64,000 bases of DNA from contig CACOAO010000002.1 of assembly GCA_902625215.1 (NCBI GenBank), forward strand, positions 1-64,000, in the 5' to 3' direction. This document shows positions 50,466-61,191 of the stretch, one piece after another (the stretch's first letter is position 1; the number at the start of each line of letters is the position of its first letter). Both the position numbers and the translations under genes were made by a program. The DNA is from an uncultured SAR116 cluster alpha proteobacterium. GTDB lineage: Bacteria; Pseudomonadota; Alphaproteobacteria; Puniceispirillales; Marisalimonadaceae. Under the pieces are notes generated by a model. The model saw only the letters and a program-made list of their open reading frames with translations. It ran no database searches and was not told the DNA's origin.

Positions 50466-52046
50466 TTAAATATTTTTATTTTGCCAAGTATCTATAGTAA
50501 CCCCTTCTTCTCTCAGTATATTTTTTTGTATTTTACCTGTTTGTGTTTTTGGAAATTCTTTCATTACTCTTATGTATTTCGGTATGGCAAACTTAGCTAA
50601 ATTTATTTTTATTTTTTCAAGTAATTCATCAAAATCAATATTGATTTTGTTGTCAATCATCAAGGCTACCATTACTTCATCTTCCATTCCTTGACCTCCA
50701 TCAGCTGAAATTGCATATGCAGCTGCTTCTGTAATAAATGGAATTTCTAAAAATGCTTGCTCAACCTCGTATGATGAAATGTTCTCACCTCTTCTCCTTA
50801 TGCAATCCTTAATTCTATCTACAAAAACAAAGTGTCCTGACTTTTCTCTAATCCCTGCATCGCCAGTATGAAACCAGAAATTTCTCCAACTTTCGACAGT
50901 TTTCTCTGGCATTCCTAAATAACCAGACATAAAACCAAAAGGTTGTTTTGGTCTTACAACTATTTCACCAACCAAGCCGTCATTAACAGGTATGTCTTTT
51001 TCAGGATCTCTTATTTCAACCTCAAAATATTTATCATATAATTTTCCACACCTGCCATTACCTATTTCACTTTTTGAACCATATATTGGAATATTCACTT
51101 CTGTCATACCATAAAGGGGTAATACATATTTTACACCAAATCTATTTCTAAATATTTTTTCAGGTTCACTCGGCAACGGAGCTGAACCAATTACTATCAA
51201 ATTATGATCTTTATCGTATTTAGTAGGTGGTTGAGCAACAATAAACGCAGCTATTGCACCTAACATATTAGTATGTGTTACATTATACTTTCTAATATCT
51301 TTGAGCCAATTTGAAGCTGAGAATCTAGTTCTTATAACTGCTTTTGCACTGGTCATGATACAAGCTAAAAGTTGCATAAATAATCCATTGGCATGGAATA
51401 AAGGTAATGAAATATAAAATGTGTGATCATCTCGTAAGTTATAATTTTCAATTGTCCCTATAGCGAATAAAACACAATGTGCATTTGGCATCATAACCCC
51501 TTTAGAAGGCCCTGATGTTCCACTTGTAAACATAGTACAAACGTTATCACTCAACTTTCCTAAAACAACATTATCTTCATTCAAAAGATCTTTGTTTTTT
51601 AAATTTTTACAATTTAAAATTTCAACTTGTATTTTATGAAGATTAATTAAGCTTTTGACTTGATGAAAAAATTGATCCTCAACAAGAACAACTTTTGAAT
51701 TAGATGTCTTAATTTGATGTAATAAAACATTTCCTTTTATAGCAGTGTTTATAGCTACAAACATAACTCCTATAAAACTGCATGCTATCCAATATATAAT
51801 GAATTCTTTTGGGTCTTCTATTAAAACTGTTAAATTGTCACCTTCATTTAAACCCAATTCTTCTAAAATTTTAGCTTTTTCTAAAGATTTAATTTTTAGG
51901 TCATGGAAAGTCCATTTTGGTCCATCTATAAAATTAATGATTTCTCTTTTTGGATGTTTTTTACACTGATCTAAGATAATTTCAGAAATTCTCCAATGAT
52001 CAGGATTTTGAACATTATTAAATAAGAAGTGATTTTTTGTGTTCAT
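50466..52046 (-). CDS. AMP-binding acyl-CoA ligase, CaiC-like
   Basis: CTMFTSGTSGPSKGVMMPNAH, PLYGMTEVNIPIYGS, WFHTGDAGIREKSGHFVFVDRIKDCIRRRGENISSYEVE. Confidence 0.9.
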   Translation of the reverse strand: MNTKNHFLFNNVQNPDHWRISEIILDQCKKHPKREIINFIDGPKWTFHDLKIKSLEKAKILEELGLNEGDNLTVLIEDPKEFIIYWIACSFIGVMFVAINTAIKGNVLLHQIKTSNSKVVLVEDQFFHQVKSLINLHKIQVEILNCKNLKNKDLLNEDNVVLGKLSDNVCTMFTSGTSGPSKGVMMPNAHCVLFAIGTIENYNLRDDHTFYISLPLFHANGLFMQLLACIMTSAKAVIRTRFSASNWLKDIRKYNVTHTNMLGAIAAFIVAQPPTKYDKDHNLIVIGSAPLPSEPEKIFRNRFGVKYVLPLYGMTEVNIPIYGSKSEIGNGRCGKLYDKYFEVEIRDPEKDIPVNDGLVGEIVVRPKQPFGFMSGYLGMPEKTVESWRNFWFHTGDAGIREKSGHFVFVDRIKDCIRRRGENISSYEVEQAFLEIPFITEAAAYAISADGGQGMEDEVMVALMIDNKINIDFDELLEKIKINLAKFAIPKYIRVMKEFPKTQTGKIQKNILREEGVTIDTWQNKNI

Positions 52047-52073
52047 TAAATTTATAAAATCCTGCTTTGAAAA

Positions 52074-52871
52074 TTATTCTAGCTTTAAAAGAAAAGAATT
52101 TATTATTGAGTTTAATTCCATCGGCCTTTCAGACGGAAGAAAGTGACCACAATCAAGAACGTGAGTTTCACAATTTTTAATAAGTTCCACGAATTTTAGA
52201 CCTGATTTTAATGGTGTCATTTGATCATTTTTTGCCAAAACAGCTAATGTTGGAACTTTTATTTTTTTTGCTGCATTTATCCCATCTAAATAATCATTAC
52301 AAGAGTTTAAATCATATTTTAAAGCTGTTGGCTTGTTCATGCACATTATGTTATTACCTTCTCCATAATGTGAATGTCCTGGCCATTTATTAATTGACAT
52401 ATCACCATCAATGCCATGTCCCCAAGTTACCATCATTTCTGAGGCTTTTTGTGGATTTTCCTCTGAAAGATCTAATAGGAATTGGTTAACTGGAATTATA
52501 TTTGATCCCGCAACAAATATTATTGATTTCAGAAAACTTTTGAAAATCCTATTCAATTCTAAGGCTACTAAACATCCTTGAGAATGTCCGATAATAACCA
52601 CATCTTTCAAATTTAGTTTAACTAATAAGTCATTTATCCATTCAGCATTTTCTTTTATTGACTTGCAGGGATTACCATCAGAAAATCCATGGGCTGGCAT
52701 ATCAGGGACAATTACAGAATAGCCTTTATAAGCAAAAAAACGAGCCTGTTGAATGAAGCTCAAATGATTTTGACCAGACCCGTGTAAAAAACATAAAGTC
52801 CTTTTAGTATTATCTAAACTTTTACCACCTGTACCTATATAGGTATCAGCATCTTTAAAACTAATGATCAT
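52074..52871 (-). CDS. Alpha/beta hydrolase
   Basis: LCFLHGSGQNHLSF, VIVPDMPAHGFSDG, VVIIGHSQGCLVALEL (GHSQG), PTLAVLAKNDQMTP, HVLDCGHFLPSERP. Confidence 0.9.
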   Translation of the reverse strand: MIISFKDADTYIGTGGKSLDNTKRTLCFLHGSGQNHLSFIQQARFFAYKGYSVIVPDMPAHGFSDGNPCKSIKENAEWINDLLVKLNLKDVVIIGHSQGCLVALELNRIFKSFLKSIIFVAGSNIIPVNQFLLDLSEENPQKASEMMVTWGHGIDGDMSINKWPGHSHYGEGNNIMCMNKPTALKYDLNSCNDYLDGINAAKKIKVPTLAVLAKNDQMTPLKSGLKFVELIKNCETHVLDCGHFLPSERPMELNSIINSFLLKLE

Positions 52872-52878
52872 TATATAC

Positions 52879-54174
52879 CTACTTATTAAGTTTTTTTACA
52901 GCTTTGAAACCTCTTTCAAAGTCTTTTGTGATGTCATTAATATCTTCTAATCCAACCGACAGTCTTATCATATCATCAGTTAATCCACCCTCTTTCATAG
53001 CCTCTGAACTTAAATGAGAGTGAGTTGTACTCCCTGGATGAATAAGTAGTGTTTTAGCGTCACCAACATTTGCTAAATGTGAAGCTAATTGAACAGATTC
53101 AATGAATGCTTTACCTGCTTCACGTCCACCTTTAATACCAAAAGCAACGATTGACCCTGACCCTTTAGGTAAGATTCTTTTTGCTACTTGATGGTCAGGA
53201 TGTGTTTCTAAATCTGGATGTTTTACCCATTCTACCATTTCATGATTTACTAAAAAATCTAATATAGAGTGAGTGTTTTCAATATGTTTTTTCATCCTCA
53301 AAGGTAATGTTTCAATTCCTTGCATCAAATGAAATGCATTAGTTGGGGATAAGGAAGGTCCAAAATTATACATACCTTCTGCTCTTATTTTTGCTATTAA
53401 AGCAGATGGACCAAATTCTTCCCAAAAACTTATGCCACCTAAAGCAAAATGTCGTCCTGAAATAGTGGGAAATTTATCTTTATCTCCCCAATCAAAGTTA
53501 CCACCATTTACAATAGCGCCCCCTATCGCAATACCATGACCACCTAACCACTTAGTAAGTGAATGAACAATAATATTAGCCCCATGTTTAAAAGGCTGCA
53601 TTAAATATGGAGTATTAAAAGTCGCATCTAGTACTAATGGGATATTTTTTGAATTACATATTTTAGCAATTTCAGGAACATCCATTATATCTAAGCCTGG
53701 ATTCCCGATAACTTCTCCAAATACTAATTTAGTGTTTGGTTTTATAGCTCTCTCAATTGCATCTGGATCATTGGGATTAACAAAATCGGTCTTAACACCA
53801 AAACGAGGCATAGTATGCTGAAGTAAATTAATATTTGCTCCATACATTTTACTTGAAGCTACAATATGGTCCCCATTACTACAAATTGCAGAAACCACTA
53901 GATGCATTGCAGCCATTCCACTTGAACACGCAAGAGCACTTGCTCCACCCTCAAGAGCTGCTAACCTCTGCTCGAGTGCGGCAACTGTAGGATTTGATAT
54001 TCTAGTATATAAATGTCCACCAACTTCCATATTATACAAAGAAGCTGCTTCTTCTGTACTATTGAATACGTAGGATGTTGTCTGATAAATAGGAACGGCA
54101 CGAGAGCCAGTTTCTTTGTCAGGAATATGCCCAGCATGTAAAGAGAGGGTGTCGAATTTGTAATTTTCACTCAT
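52879..54174 (-). CDS. metY: O-acetylhomoserine sulfhydrylase (Cys/Met metabolism PLP enzyme)
   Basis: FDTLSLHAGHIPDKETGSRAVPIYQTTSYVFNSTEEAASLY, GGHLYTRISNPTVAALEQRLAALEGG, IIVHSLTKWLGGHGIAIGG. Confidence 0.95.
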   Translation of the reverse strand: MSENYKFDTLSLHAGHIPDKETGSRAVPIYQTTSYVFNSTEEAASLYNMEVGGHLYTRISNPTVAALEQRLAALEGGASALACSSGMAAMHLVVSAICSNGDHIVASSKMYGANINLLQHTMPRFGVKTDFVNPNDPDAIERAIKPNTKLVFGEVIGNPGLDIMDVPEIAKICNSKNIPLVLDATFNTPYLMQPFKHGANIIVHSLTKWLGGHGIAIGGAIVNGGNFDWGDKDKFPTISGRHFALGGISFWEEFGPSALIAKIRAEGMYNFGPSLSPTNAFHLMQGIETLPLRMKKHIENTHSILDFLVNHEMVEWVKHPDLETHPDHQVAKRILPKGSGSIVAFGIKGGREAGKAFIESVQLASHLANVGDAKTLLIHPGSTTHSHLSSEAMKEGGLTDDMIRLSVGLEDINDITKDFERGFKAVKKLNK

Positions 54175-54253
54175 TGAAATTCCTTAAAATAATTTTAATT
54201 ATAATAACTTATTTATTAAATCTTAAAAATATAAATTTACCTTGTTAAAAAGT

Positions 54254-54282
54254 ACATTAGAAAACACATTTGCAGTGTCAAT
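54254..54282 (-). promoter_or_regulatory. Candidate sigma70-type promoter upstream of metY
   Basis: Minus strand TTGACA-16 nt-TAATGT; AT-rich leader of about 80 nt to the ATG. Confidence 0.4.
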
Positions 54283-54299
54283 TAAAATAAATCTTGAAT

Positions 54300-55940
54300 T
54301 TATTGATTATTTTCTCTTAAATCCCTACGGATAATTTTACCTGTAGTAGTCAAAGGCAATTCACTAACGAACACTATAAGTCTTGGGTATTCATGAACTG
54401 CCAACTTTACTTTAACATGGTTTTGAATAGATTGTTTTAATTTATCATTTTGAGTTAAAACGTTATTTTGATCACTAGGCACTATAAAGGCTTTAATGAT
54501 TTGACCTCTTAATTTATCTGGAACACCTATTACGGCAACCATACTAACCTCTGGGTGAGATAGAATAACGTCTTCTACTTCACTTGGTCCAACCCTATAG
54601 CCCGAAGTATTGATAATATCATCTTCTCTACCTTTAAAATAAAAATAACCTTCTTCATCTATATAAGCAAAATCACCAGTATAAAGCCAACCATTTTTAA
54701 TTTTTTCATTTGTTGCTTCATCGTTTTCCCAATATTTTAAAAAAGAGACAGGAGTATCAGATTTAACTATTATTTCTCCATCTAAACCTGGCTCTTTTAT
54801 AAATTCCCCTTTTTCATTGACTATCCTAACATCGTGTCCAGGTACGGGTTTGCCAATAGAGCCCTGTTTAGTTGGCATAATCGCTCCACAATTAGAAACT
54901 GTTAAATTACATTCTGTTTGACCATAAAATTCATTAATTCCAACACCTAAAATTTGTTTACCCCACTCTAGCAAATCTTCTCCTAGAGCTTCACCACCTG
55001 AACCAACAGTTCTTAATTTCAAATTTTTTATTGTTTTAGAATAATTAAATGATTTCATCATTTTTAATGCAGTTGGTGGCAAAAAAGTATTTTTTATTTC
55101 AAGCTTAGATATTAAATCAAAAGTAAATTCAGGATCGAATTTTTGAGACCTGTAACTAATTACAGGAATTCCAAAGTGCCATGCTGGAAGAAGTACATCG
55201 AACAAACCTCCAATCCATGCCCAGTCAGCTGGTGTCCAAAATAAATCATTTACAGGTTCAGATGATGATAAAAACTCGTGAGGCATCTCTACCCCTGGTA
55301 TATGTCCCAATAATGATCTATGAGGCAGTAATGCACCTTTAGGACCTCCAGTTGTTCCAGAGGTATAAATTATCAAGGCAGGATCAGACGCTTTTGTTTT
55401 TTTGGTAACAAAACTATCCGATGATTGTTCTAATAACTTTTTAAAATTAAAAATATTATTTTTTTCATCATTAATATCTATACAAATTATTTTTTTTAAA
55501 TCAGGTAATCTATCTCTAATATCCATAATTTTATTTAAGCCAATGTTATCACATATCACTAAGGACGAACTAGAATTCAGCAAACGATAATGTAATGCAT
55601 CTGTTCCAAATAAATTAAATAAAGGTATAGAAATTTTTCCAGACTTGAAGCAAGCCATATGTGCAATTGCAGTTTCAGGACATTGACCTAAAATAATACC
55701 TACTCTTGCATTAGTCTCAATATTAAAATGATCAAAAACATTAGCAAGTTTATTTGAATATCTTTTGATATCTAAAAAAGACCACTTCTCTACCTTTCCA
55801 TCTTGTAAAAAATTAATTAATGCTGTTCTATTTTGATAAACATCCTGATCAACAGTATCAGATGCTATGTTATAAAATTCTGGAATATTCCATTTAAAAT
55901 TTAGATATAGCTCTTCAAAATTATTCAATTTTTGAAGCAT
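54300..55940 (-). CDS. Acyl-CoA synthetase (acetyl-CoA synthetase/medium-chain ACS-like)
   Basis: LIIYTSGTTGGPKGALLPHRS, EFYGQTECNLTVSNC, GWLYTGDFAYIDEEGYFYFKGREDDIINTSGYRVGPSEVEDVI. Confidence 0.92.
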   Translation of the reverse strand: MLQKLNNFEELYLNFKWNIPEFYNIASDTVDQDVYQNRTALINFLQDGKVEKWSFLDIKRYSNKLANVFDHFNIETNARVGIILGQCPETAIAHMACFKSGKISIPLFNLFGTDALHYRLLNSSSSLVICDNIGLNKIMDIRDRLPDLKKIICIDINDEKNNIFNFKKLLEQSSDSFVTKKTKASDPALIIYTSGTTGGPKGALLPHRSLLGHIPGVEMPHEFLSSSEPVNDLFWTPADWAWIGGLFDVLLPAWHFGIPVISYRSQKFDPEFTFDLISKLEIKNTFLPPTALKMMKSFNYSKTIKNLKLRTVGSGGEALGEDLLEWGKQILGVGINEFYGQTECNLTVSNCGAIMPTKQGSIGKPVPGHDVRIVNEKGEFIKEPGLDGEIIVKSDTPVSFLKYWENDEATNEKIKNGWLYTGDFAYIDEEGYFYFKGREDDIINTSGYRVGPSEVEDVILSHPEVSMVAVIGVPDKLRGQIIKAFIVPSDQNNVLTQNDKLKQSIQNHVKVKLAVHEYPRLIVFVSELPLTTTGKIIRRDLRENNQ

Positions 55941-56033
55941 AAAAAATAATCACCTTTCTATAAATTATTCTTACTACTTGTTAAAATCTTTTTAATTATT
56001 TAAATTATAAAAATTAATAACATTGAGTTAGCT

Positions 56034-59000
56034 TTGAATTACGTTAATAATATTAGATTAGACGATTGTTTTACTAAGGACAATGATTTAGCACTAATGA
56101 ATGGTGTTCAAGCATTAGTGCGTCTTTTAATTGAACAAGCTAAACTCGATAAAGATAATGGATTGGTCACTCATGGTTATGTCAGTGGTTATCCAGGTTC
56201 GCCGCTTGGAACACTTGATTTAGAATTAGGGAGATCGAAGAAACATTTAGAAAAACATAATATAATTTTTCAACCAGCAGTGAATGAGGAATTAGCTGCT
56301 ACTGCTGCTTGGGGAACCCAAATGCTTGGTCTATATGACAGACCTCAAATAGATGGTGTTTTTTCAATGTGGTATGGTAAAGGACCAGGTTTAGACAGAT
56401 CTATGGATGCACTCAGACATGCAAATATGGGTGGCGTTTCTGTGAAAGGTGGAATGGTATTAGCAGTTGCAGATGATCCAATTGGAAAAAGTTCAACTAT
56501 TGCATACCAATCAGAGCAGTCTCTAATTTCAGCAGGTATCCCAGTTTTTTATCCAGCAAATGTAGATGAAGTCATACCTATGGGACTTCAAGCTTTTGCC
56601 TTGTCACGTCATGCAGGCATATGTGTTGCTCTCAAAATTACAAGTGACACAGCCGATTCAAATTCTGTTATAGACCTTGAAAATTTAAGACCTAATTTAA
56701 GAAAGCTAGAGGACCCAATAAATGTTCATGTCAATAGACATGACCCAGCTTTAGATAGAGAAGCGGCACTAATAAAAAGAAGAATACCTGCATCAAAACA
56801 TTTTATTAAAGAAAACAAAATCAATAAAATCATATTTAATCCAGCAAAAAAGATCTTGGGTATTATTGCTGTAGGAAAAGCAAAAACAGAAACTATAGAT
56901 GCTTTAGATAAAATTGGCATCAAAGATCCTGGAAAAAGTGGTATTGGTCTTTTTGCATGCAAAATACCCTGGCCATTAATAGACCAAGAAATAATTAATT
57001 TTTGTGAAAATTTTGAAGAAATTTTAGTAATAGAAGAAAAAGCTGGTATTGTTGAAGAACAAGTAGCTCACATTCTTTTTAATTGTAAATCTAGGCCTCA
57101 ATTATCAGGAAAATTAGATGCATCCTCTAAAGAAGAATTAATTCCTAAAATATCTGAATTATCCAGTGATATTATCGCAGATTGTTTACTAAAAAAGATT
57201 GGTCATTCATCAATTAATTTTGATATTCCTAAAGCAAAATCTGAATTAATTGGAAGTAATTTACCACCAGTTGCTTCAAGAACACCTTGGTATTGCGCTG
57301 GATGCCCTCACAACTCAGGAACAAAAACGCCAGAAGAAGAAGTTGTCGGTATTGGTATTGGATGCCACTCTATTGGATATTTTCTTCATCCTGAAAAATT
57401 AACAAATTTCAGCCAAATGGGTGGTGAAGGTGGACATTGGATAGGAAGAGCACCATTCTCTAATCATAAACATACATTTCAAAATATCGGTGACGGTACA
57501 TATGCTCACTCTGGTTCTTTAGCAATAAGAGCAGCCGTTTCAGCAGATGTTAATATAACATTTAAAATCCTTTATAATGATGCAGTAGCTATGACCGGTG
57601 GACAAAAAGCTATGGGTGGTGCAACTCCATGGGCAATTTCTAAACAACTTGCAGCAGAAGGTGTTAAAAAAATTTATGTTGTATCGGATGAACCAGAGCA
57701 GTTCAAAGAAACTAAATTATTTGCAGATAAGGTAGAAATATTTGATAGAGACGAGCTCATAAATGTTCAAAAAGAAGCAAGAACTATTTTAGGAGTAACA
57801 GCCATTATATATGTTCAGACTTGTGCGACTGAACTAAGAAGAAGACGTAAAAGAGGATACATTCAAGATCGAGATATTAAAATGTTTATTAATCCTGACG
57901 TTTGTGAAGGATGTGGTGATTGTGCTGAAAAATCAAATTGTGTAGCTGTAAAACCTCTGGATCATTTTGAAGGAATAAAAAAACAAATTGATCAGAGTGT
58001 TTGCAATAAGGATTATTCATGTAAAAAGGGGTTTTGTCCAAGCTTTATTGGCGTTCAATCTGGAAGCGTTGCAAAACCTCAGAAGAAGACTTTTCCACAA
58101 ATTCCTGAAATAGTATTTGGTTTAAAAAAACCAAAAAAAAACTTAAATAAAATTCAAAATATTATTATGGCTGGAATTGGTGGTACTGGAGTTTCAACTG
58201 TCGCAGCAATAATAGTTATGGCTGCTCGAATAGATAAATTATACGCACAATCAATGAACTTTACTGGCCTAGCTCAAAAAAATGGAGCTGTAACTAGCCA
58301 AATTCGGATAGGAAAAGAAAAAAAACTTTACGAGCGTTCTGCTAGACTTCCTAATGAAGCAGCTGATGTTCTTTTAGGATGTGATGCAGTTGTATCAGTC
58401 TCACCATCTATTACTAGAACACTCAATCCAAAAAAGACAATTGCTATCATAAATGGAAGAGTGGAACCTGTTGGTGTTGCTGGAGTTCATATTGGTACCG
58501 TAGTTGATGATAGTTTATTAAAAAAACATTTAGAAAATCACCTTGAAATTGAAAATATAAATTTCATGGATATATCTAATCTAGCTGAAGCTTTGGTTGG
58601 TGACACAGTTTCTGCTAACATAATGATGTTAGGAATGGCTGCTCAAAAAGGCCTTTTACCTATAAAAATTGAGTCTTTAATAAAAGCCATAGAACTTAAC
58701 GGAGTAGCTATTCAACAAAACCTTAATGCTTTTAACTGGGGCAGATTGTTAAGCGAAGAACCTGAAAAAGCTTTTAACGCAGCTAAACTTAAACAAGGAA
58801 AAACTGAATATATTTCAATAACAGATTATGTAGAAAAATTTTCAAAAATTCTTGGAGAATATCAAAATAAAGAGTATTCCCAAATTTTCTTGTCTTCAGT
58901 AAATAAAATAATTAAACGGGAAAAACAAACACCTAATGCGAACAAAGATTTACCTCTTGCGAGAAAAGTTGCTTTAACTTTATTTAGAGCCATGAGATAT

Positions 59001-59474
59001 AAAGATGAATATGAGGTTGCTAGACTTCATACTAGTGGAGAATTTGCACAAAACTTCTTAAATAAAAATAAAAATGCAAAATTAGAGTACTATTTAGCAC
59101 CCCCATTATTTTCAAAAAAAGATAAAGATACCGGACATCTTCTTAAAAGAAGATTTGGACCTTGGATTTTTAATGCTTTCAAGACGTTATCCTATTTCAA
59201 ATTTCTTAGGGGCACTAAATTTGATATTTTTGGATATACATTAGAAAGAAAGAAAGAGAGAGCTTTAGCCAGAAAAACTATTAAAACAGTAAACAAAATA
59301 TCAGATATTCTCAATGAAAATAATTATAATAAAATTTTTGATTTCCTAGATATTCCACTATCCATAAAAGGCTATGGACATGTGAAAGAAAAAAATATGA
59401 ACATAGCTGAAAAAAAATGGGATATAGCTTTTGAGAAAATTATTAATAATAAAAGCCTGAAAAAAGTTAGTTAA
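56034..59474 (+). CDS. Indolepyruvate:ferredoxin oxidoreductase family protein, fused alpha/beta subunits
   Basis: 1146 aa; GYVSGYPGSPLGTLDLEL, RTPWYCAGCPHNSGTKTPE, Fe-S region CEGCGDCAEKSNC, C-terminal gamma-like MAGIGGTGVSTVAAIIVMAA; TTG start. Confidence 0.93.
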   Translation: MNYVNNIRLDDCFTKDNDLALMNGVQALVRLLIEQAKLDKDNGLVTHGYVSGYPGSPLGTLDLELGRSKKHLEKHNIIFQPAVNEELAATAAWGTQMLGLYDRPQIDGVFSMWYGKGPGLDRSMDALRHANMGGVSVKGGMVLAVADDPIGKSSTIAYQSEQSLISAGIPVFYPANVDEVIPMGLQAFALSRHAGICVALKITSDTADSNSVIDLENLRPNLRKLEDPINVHVNRHDPALDREAALIKRRIPASKHFIKENKINKIIFNPAKKILGIIAVGKAKTETIDALDKIGIKDPGKSGIGLFACKIPWPLIDQEIINFCENFEEILVIEEKAGIVEEQVAHILFNCKSRPQLSGKLDASSKEELIPKISELSSDIIADCLLKKIGHSSINFDIPKAKSELIGSNLPPVASRTPWYCAGCPHNSGTKTPEEEVVGIGIGCHSIGYFLHPEKLTNFSQMGGEGGHWIGRAPFSNHKHTFQNIGDGTYAHSGSLAIRAAVSADVNITFKILYNDAVAMTGGQKAMGGATPWAISKQLAAEGVKKIYVVSDEPEQFKETKLFADKVEIFDRDELINVQKEARTILGVTAIIYVQTCATELRRRRKRGYIQDRDIKMFINPDVCEGCGDCAEKSNCVAVKPLDHFEGIKKQIDQSVCNKDYSCKKGFCPSFIGVQSGSVAKPQKKTFPQIPEIVFGLKKPKKNLNKIQNIIMAGIGGTGVSTVAAIIVMAARIDKLYAQSMNFTGLAQKNGAVTSQIRIGKEKKLYERSARLPNEAADVLLGCDAVVSVSPSITRTLNPKKTIAIINGRVEPVGVAGVHIGTVVDDSLLKKHLENHLEIENINFMDISNLAEALVGDTVSANIMMLGMAAQKGLLPIKIESLIKAIELNGVAIQQNLNAFNWGRLLSEEPEKAFNAAKLKQGKTEYISITDYVEKFSKILGEYQNKEYSQIFLSSVNKIIKREKQTPNANKDLPLARKVALTLFRAMRYKDEYEVARLHTSGEFAQNFLNKNKNAKLEYYLAPPLFSKKDKDTGHLLKRRFGPWIFNAFKTLSYFKFLRGTKFDIFGYTLERKKERALARKTIKTVNKISDILNENNYNKIFDFLDIPLSIKGYGHVKEKNMNIAEKKWDIAFEKIINNKSLKKVS

Positions 59475-59475
59475 A

Positions 59476-61113
59476 TTAAATCTGTTTTGCTTGTTCTCTT
59501 AATTTAAACTTTTGTATTTTTCCTGTGCTTGTTTTTGGTAATTCTACAAAGTTGAAATATTTTGGGACTTTAAAACCAGCGAGTATGGATTTACAGTGAT
59601 CTTTTAATTCAGTCTCTCCAGTTGAAGAACCTTCAGTGACTTCGACAAACGCACAAGGAGTTTCACCCCACTTTTCATCTTCTTTAGCTACAACGGCAAC
59701 CGCAACAACATCTGGGTGTTTGTATATAGCGTCTTCAACTTCAATCGAGGAAATGTTTTCTCCTCCTGATATTATTATATCTTTTGATCTGTCTTTGAGT
59801 TGTATATATCCATCATCATACCAAACTCCTAAGTCGCCTGTATGAAACCAACCATCTTCAAAAGCTTCATCAGTTGCTTTTTTATTTTTAAGGTAACCTT
59901 TCATAGTTATATTACCTCTTATAAATACTTCGCCTAGTGACACACCATCCTTTGGAACTTCTTTTTTTGTTTTGGGATTCATAATTTTCATATTTTCTTG
60001 GACAGAGTAAACAACACCTTGCCTTGCTTTTAATTTAGCTTGTTCGGAGGTATCGAATTGGTTCCACTCTGTATGCCATGCGCAGACAACGGCAGGCCCA
60101 TAAATTTCTGTAAGCCCATATACATGGATAACCTCAATGCCACAGGTCTCCATTTTACTTAGAACAGCTTCAGGAGGAGGAGCGCCCGCAGTCATCATTT
60201 TAATTTTTGATTTTAGAGATATTTTATTTTGTAATAAGTAATCCGCCACCATCTGCATTACAATTGGAGCTCCACATAAATGGGTTATATTGTGTTTTTT
60301 AAAAGCTTCTACAATTAATTCCCCACCTGGTTGTCTTAAGCAAACATGTGTGCCTGCTCTTTCAGTTATTGTCCAAGGAAAACACCATCCATTGCAGTGA
60401 AACATAGGAAGTGTCCATAAATATTTAGGATGCATTGGTAAATCCCACGTAAGCGTATTACCAATTGCATTTAAATAAGCTCCACGATGGTGATAAACAA
60501 CTCCTTTTGGGTTGCCTGTTGTTCCAGAAGTATAATTTAAAGCTATTGAATTCCACTCATCAGTTGGTAAAACATGGTCAAACTTTAAACCAATAAATTT
60601 TTCTAACTCTGTCTCATAGTCTGGGCAATTAAATTTCTCAGCAAAACTTGACCTTTCATTACCAGCAATTTTATCAACATATTCAATTAATAGTGGAGGA
60701 TTATTAAAATTCTCTAGTGCTTTTTCAACAATTTGACTGTATTCAGAATCATATATAAACAATTTAGATTCTCCATGTTCAAGAATGAAACGGACAGTAA
60801 AACTATCAAGTCTTGTATTAATTGCATTGAGGACTCCAGTTGCCATTGGCACCCCAAAGTGACACTCCCACATGACAGGAATATTTGGTAGCATTACTGC
60901 TATTGTACTCCCGTCAGCGTAATTTTTACTTTTAACTAGCTCTGCTAATGCGTCACATCTTTCACCAACTTGCTGATAAGTTAATTTGTAGTCTTTATAT
61001 TCAATAGCAGTTTGATTTGGGAATGTTTTTCTTGTTCTTTCTAGAAATGATAAAGGGCTTAATGCAGCATAATTTGCTTTGTTTTTACTTAAACCATTTT
61101 CTATATCAGACAT
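59476..61113 (-). CDS. Acyl-CoA synthetase (AMP-binding)
   Basis: IALNYTSGTTGNPKGVVYHHRGAYLNAIGN, HVYGLTEIYGPAVVC, GWFHTGDLGVWYDDGYIQLKDRSKDIIISGGENISSIEVEDAI; start set to ATG preceded by AGGAGG. Confidence 0.93.
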   Translation of the reverse strand: MSDIENGLSKNKANYAALSPLSFLERTRKTFPNQTAIEYKDYKLTYQQVGERCDALAELVKSKNYADGSTIAVMLPNIPVMWECHFGVPMATGVLNAINTRLDSFTVRFILEHGESKLFIYDSEYSQIVEKALENFNNPPLLIEYVDKIAGNERSSFAEKFNCPDYETELEKFIGLKFDHVLPTDEWNSIALNYTSGTTGNPKGVVYHHRGAYLNAIGNTLTWDLPMHPKYLWTLPMFHCNGWCFPWTITERAGTHVCLRQPGGELIVEAFKKHNITHLCGAPIVMQMVADYLLQNKISLKSKIKMMTAGAPPPEAVLSKMETCGIEVIHVYGLTEIYGPAVVCAWHTEWNQFDTSEQAKLKARQGVVYSVQENMKIMNPKTKKEVPKDGVSLGEVFIRGNITMKGYLKNKKATDEAFEDGWFHTGDLGVWYDDGYIQLKDRSKDIIISGGENISSIEVEDAIYKHPDVVAVAVVAKEDEKWGETPCAFVEVTEGSSTGETELKDHCKSILAGFKVPKYFNFVELPKTSTGKIQKFKLREQAKQI

Positions 61114-61191
61114 AGTTGATTTCCTCCTAATAATATTCATAATAGTAAGGTTAAATTTTATCAACTATGAAAAATATATTGGAGTTTTTAA

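Noticed and set aside
54175-54299. SAM riboswitch upstream of metY
   Set aside because: Leader is AT-rich without a convincing pseudoknot or known SAM-II/SAM-V core by eye; a covariance-model scan would be decisive.
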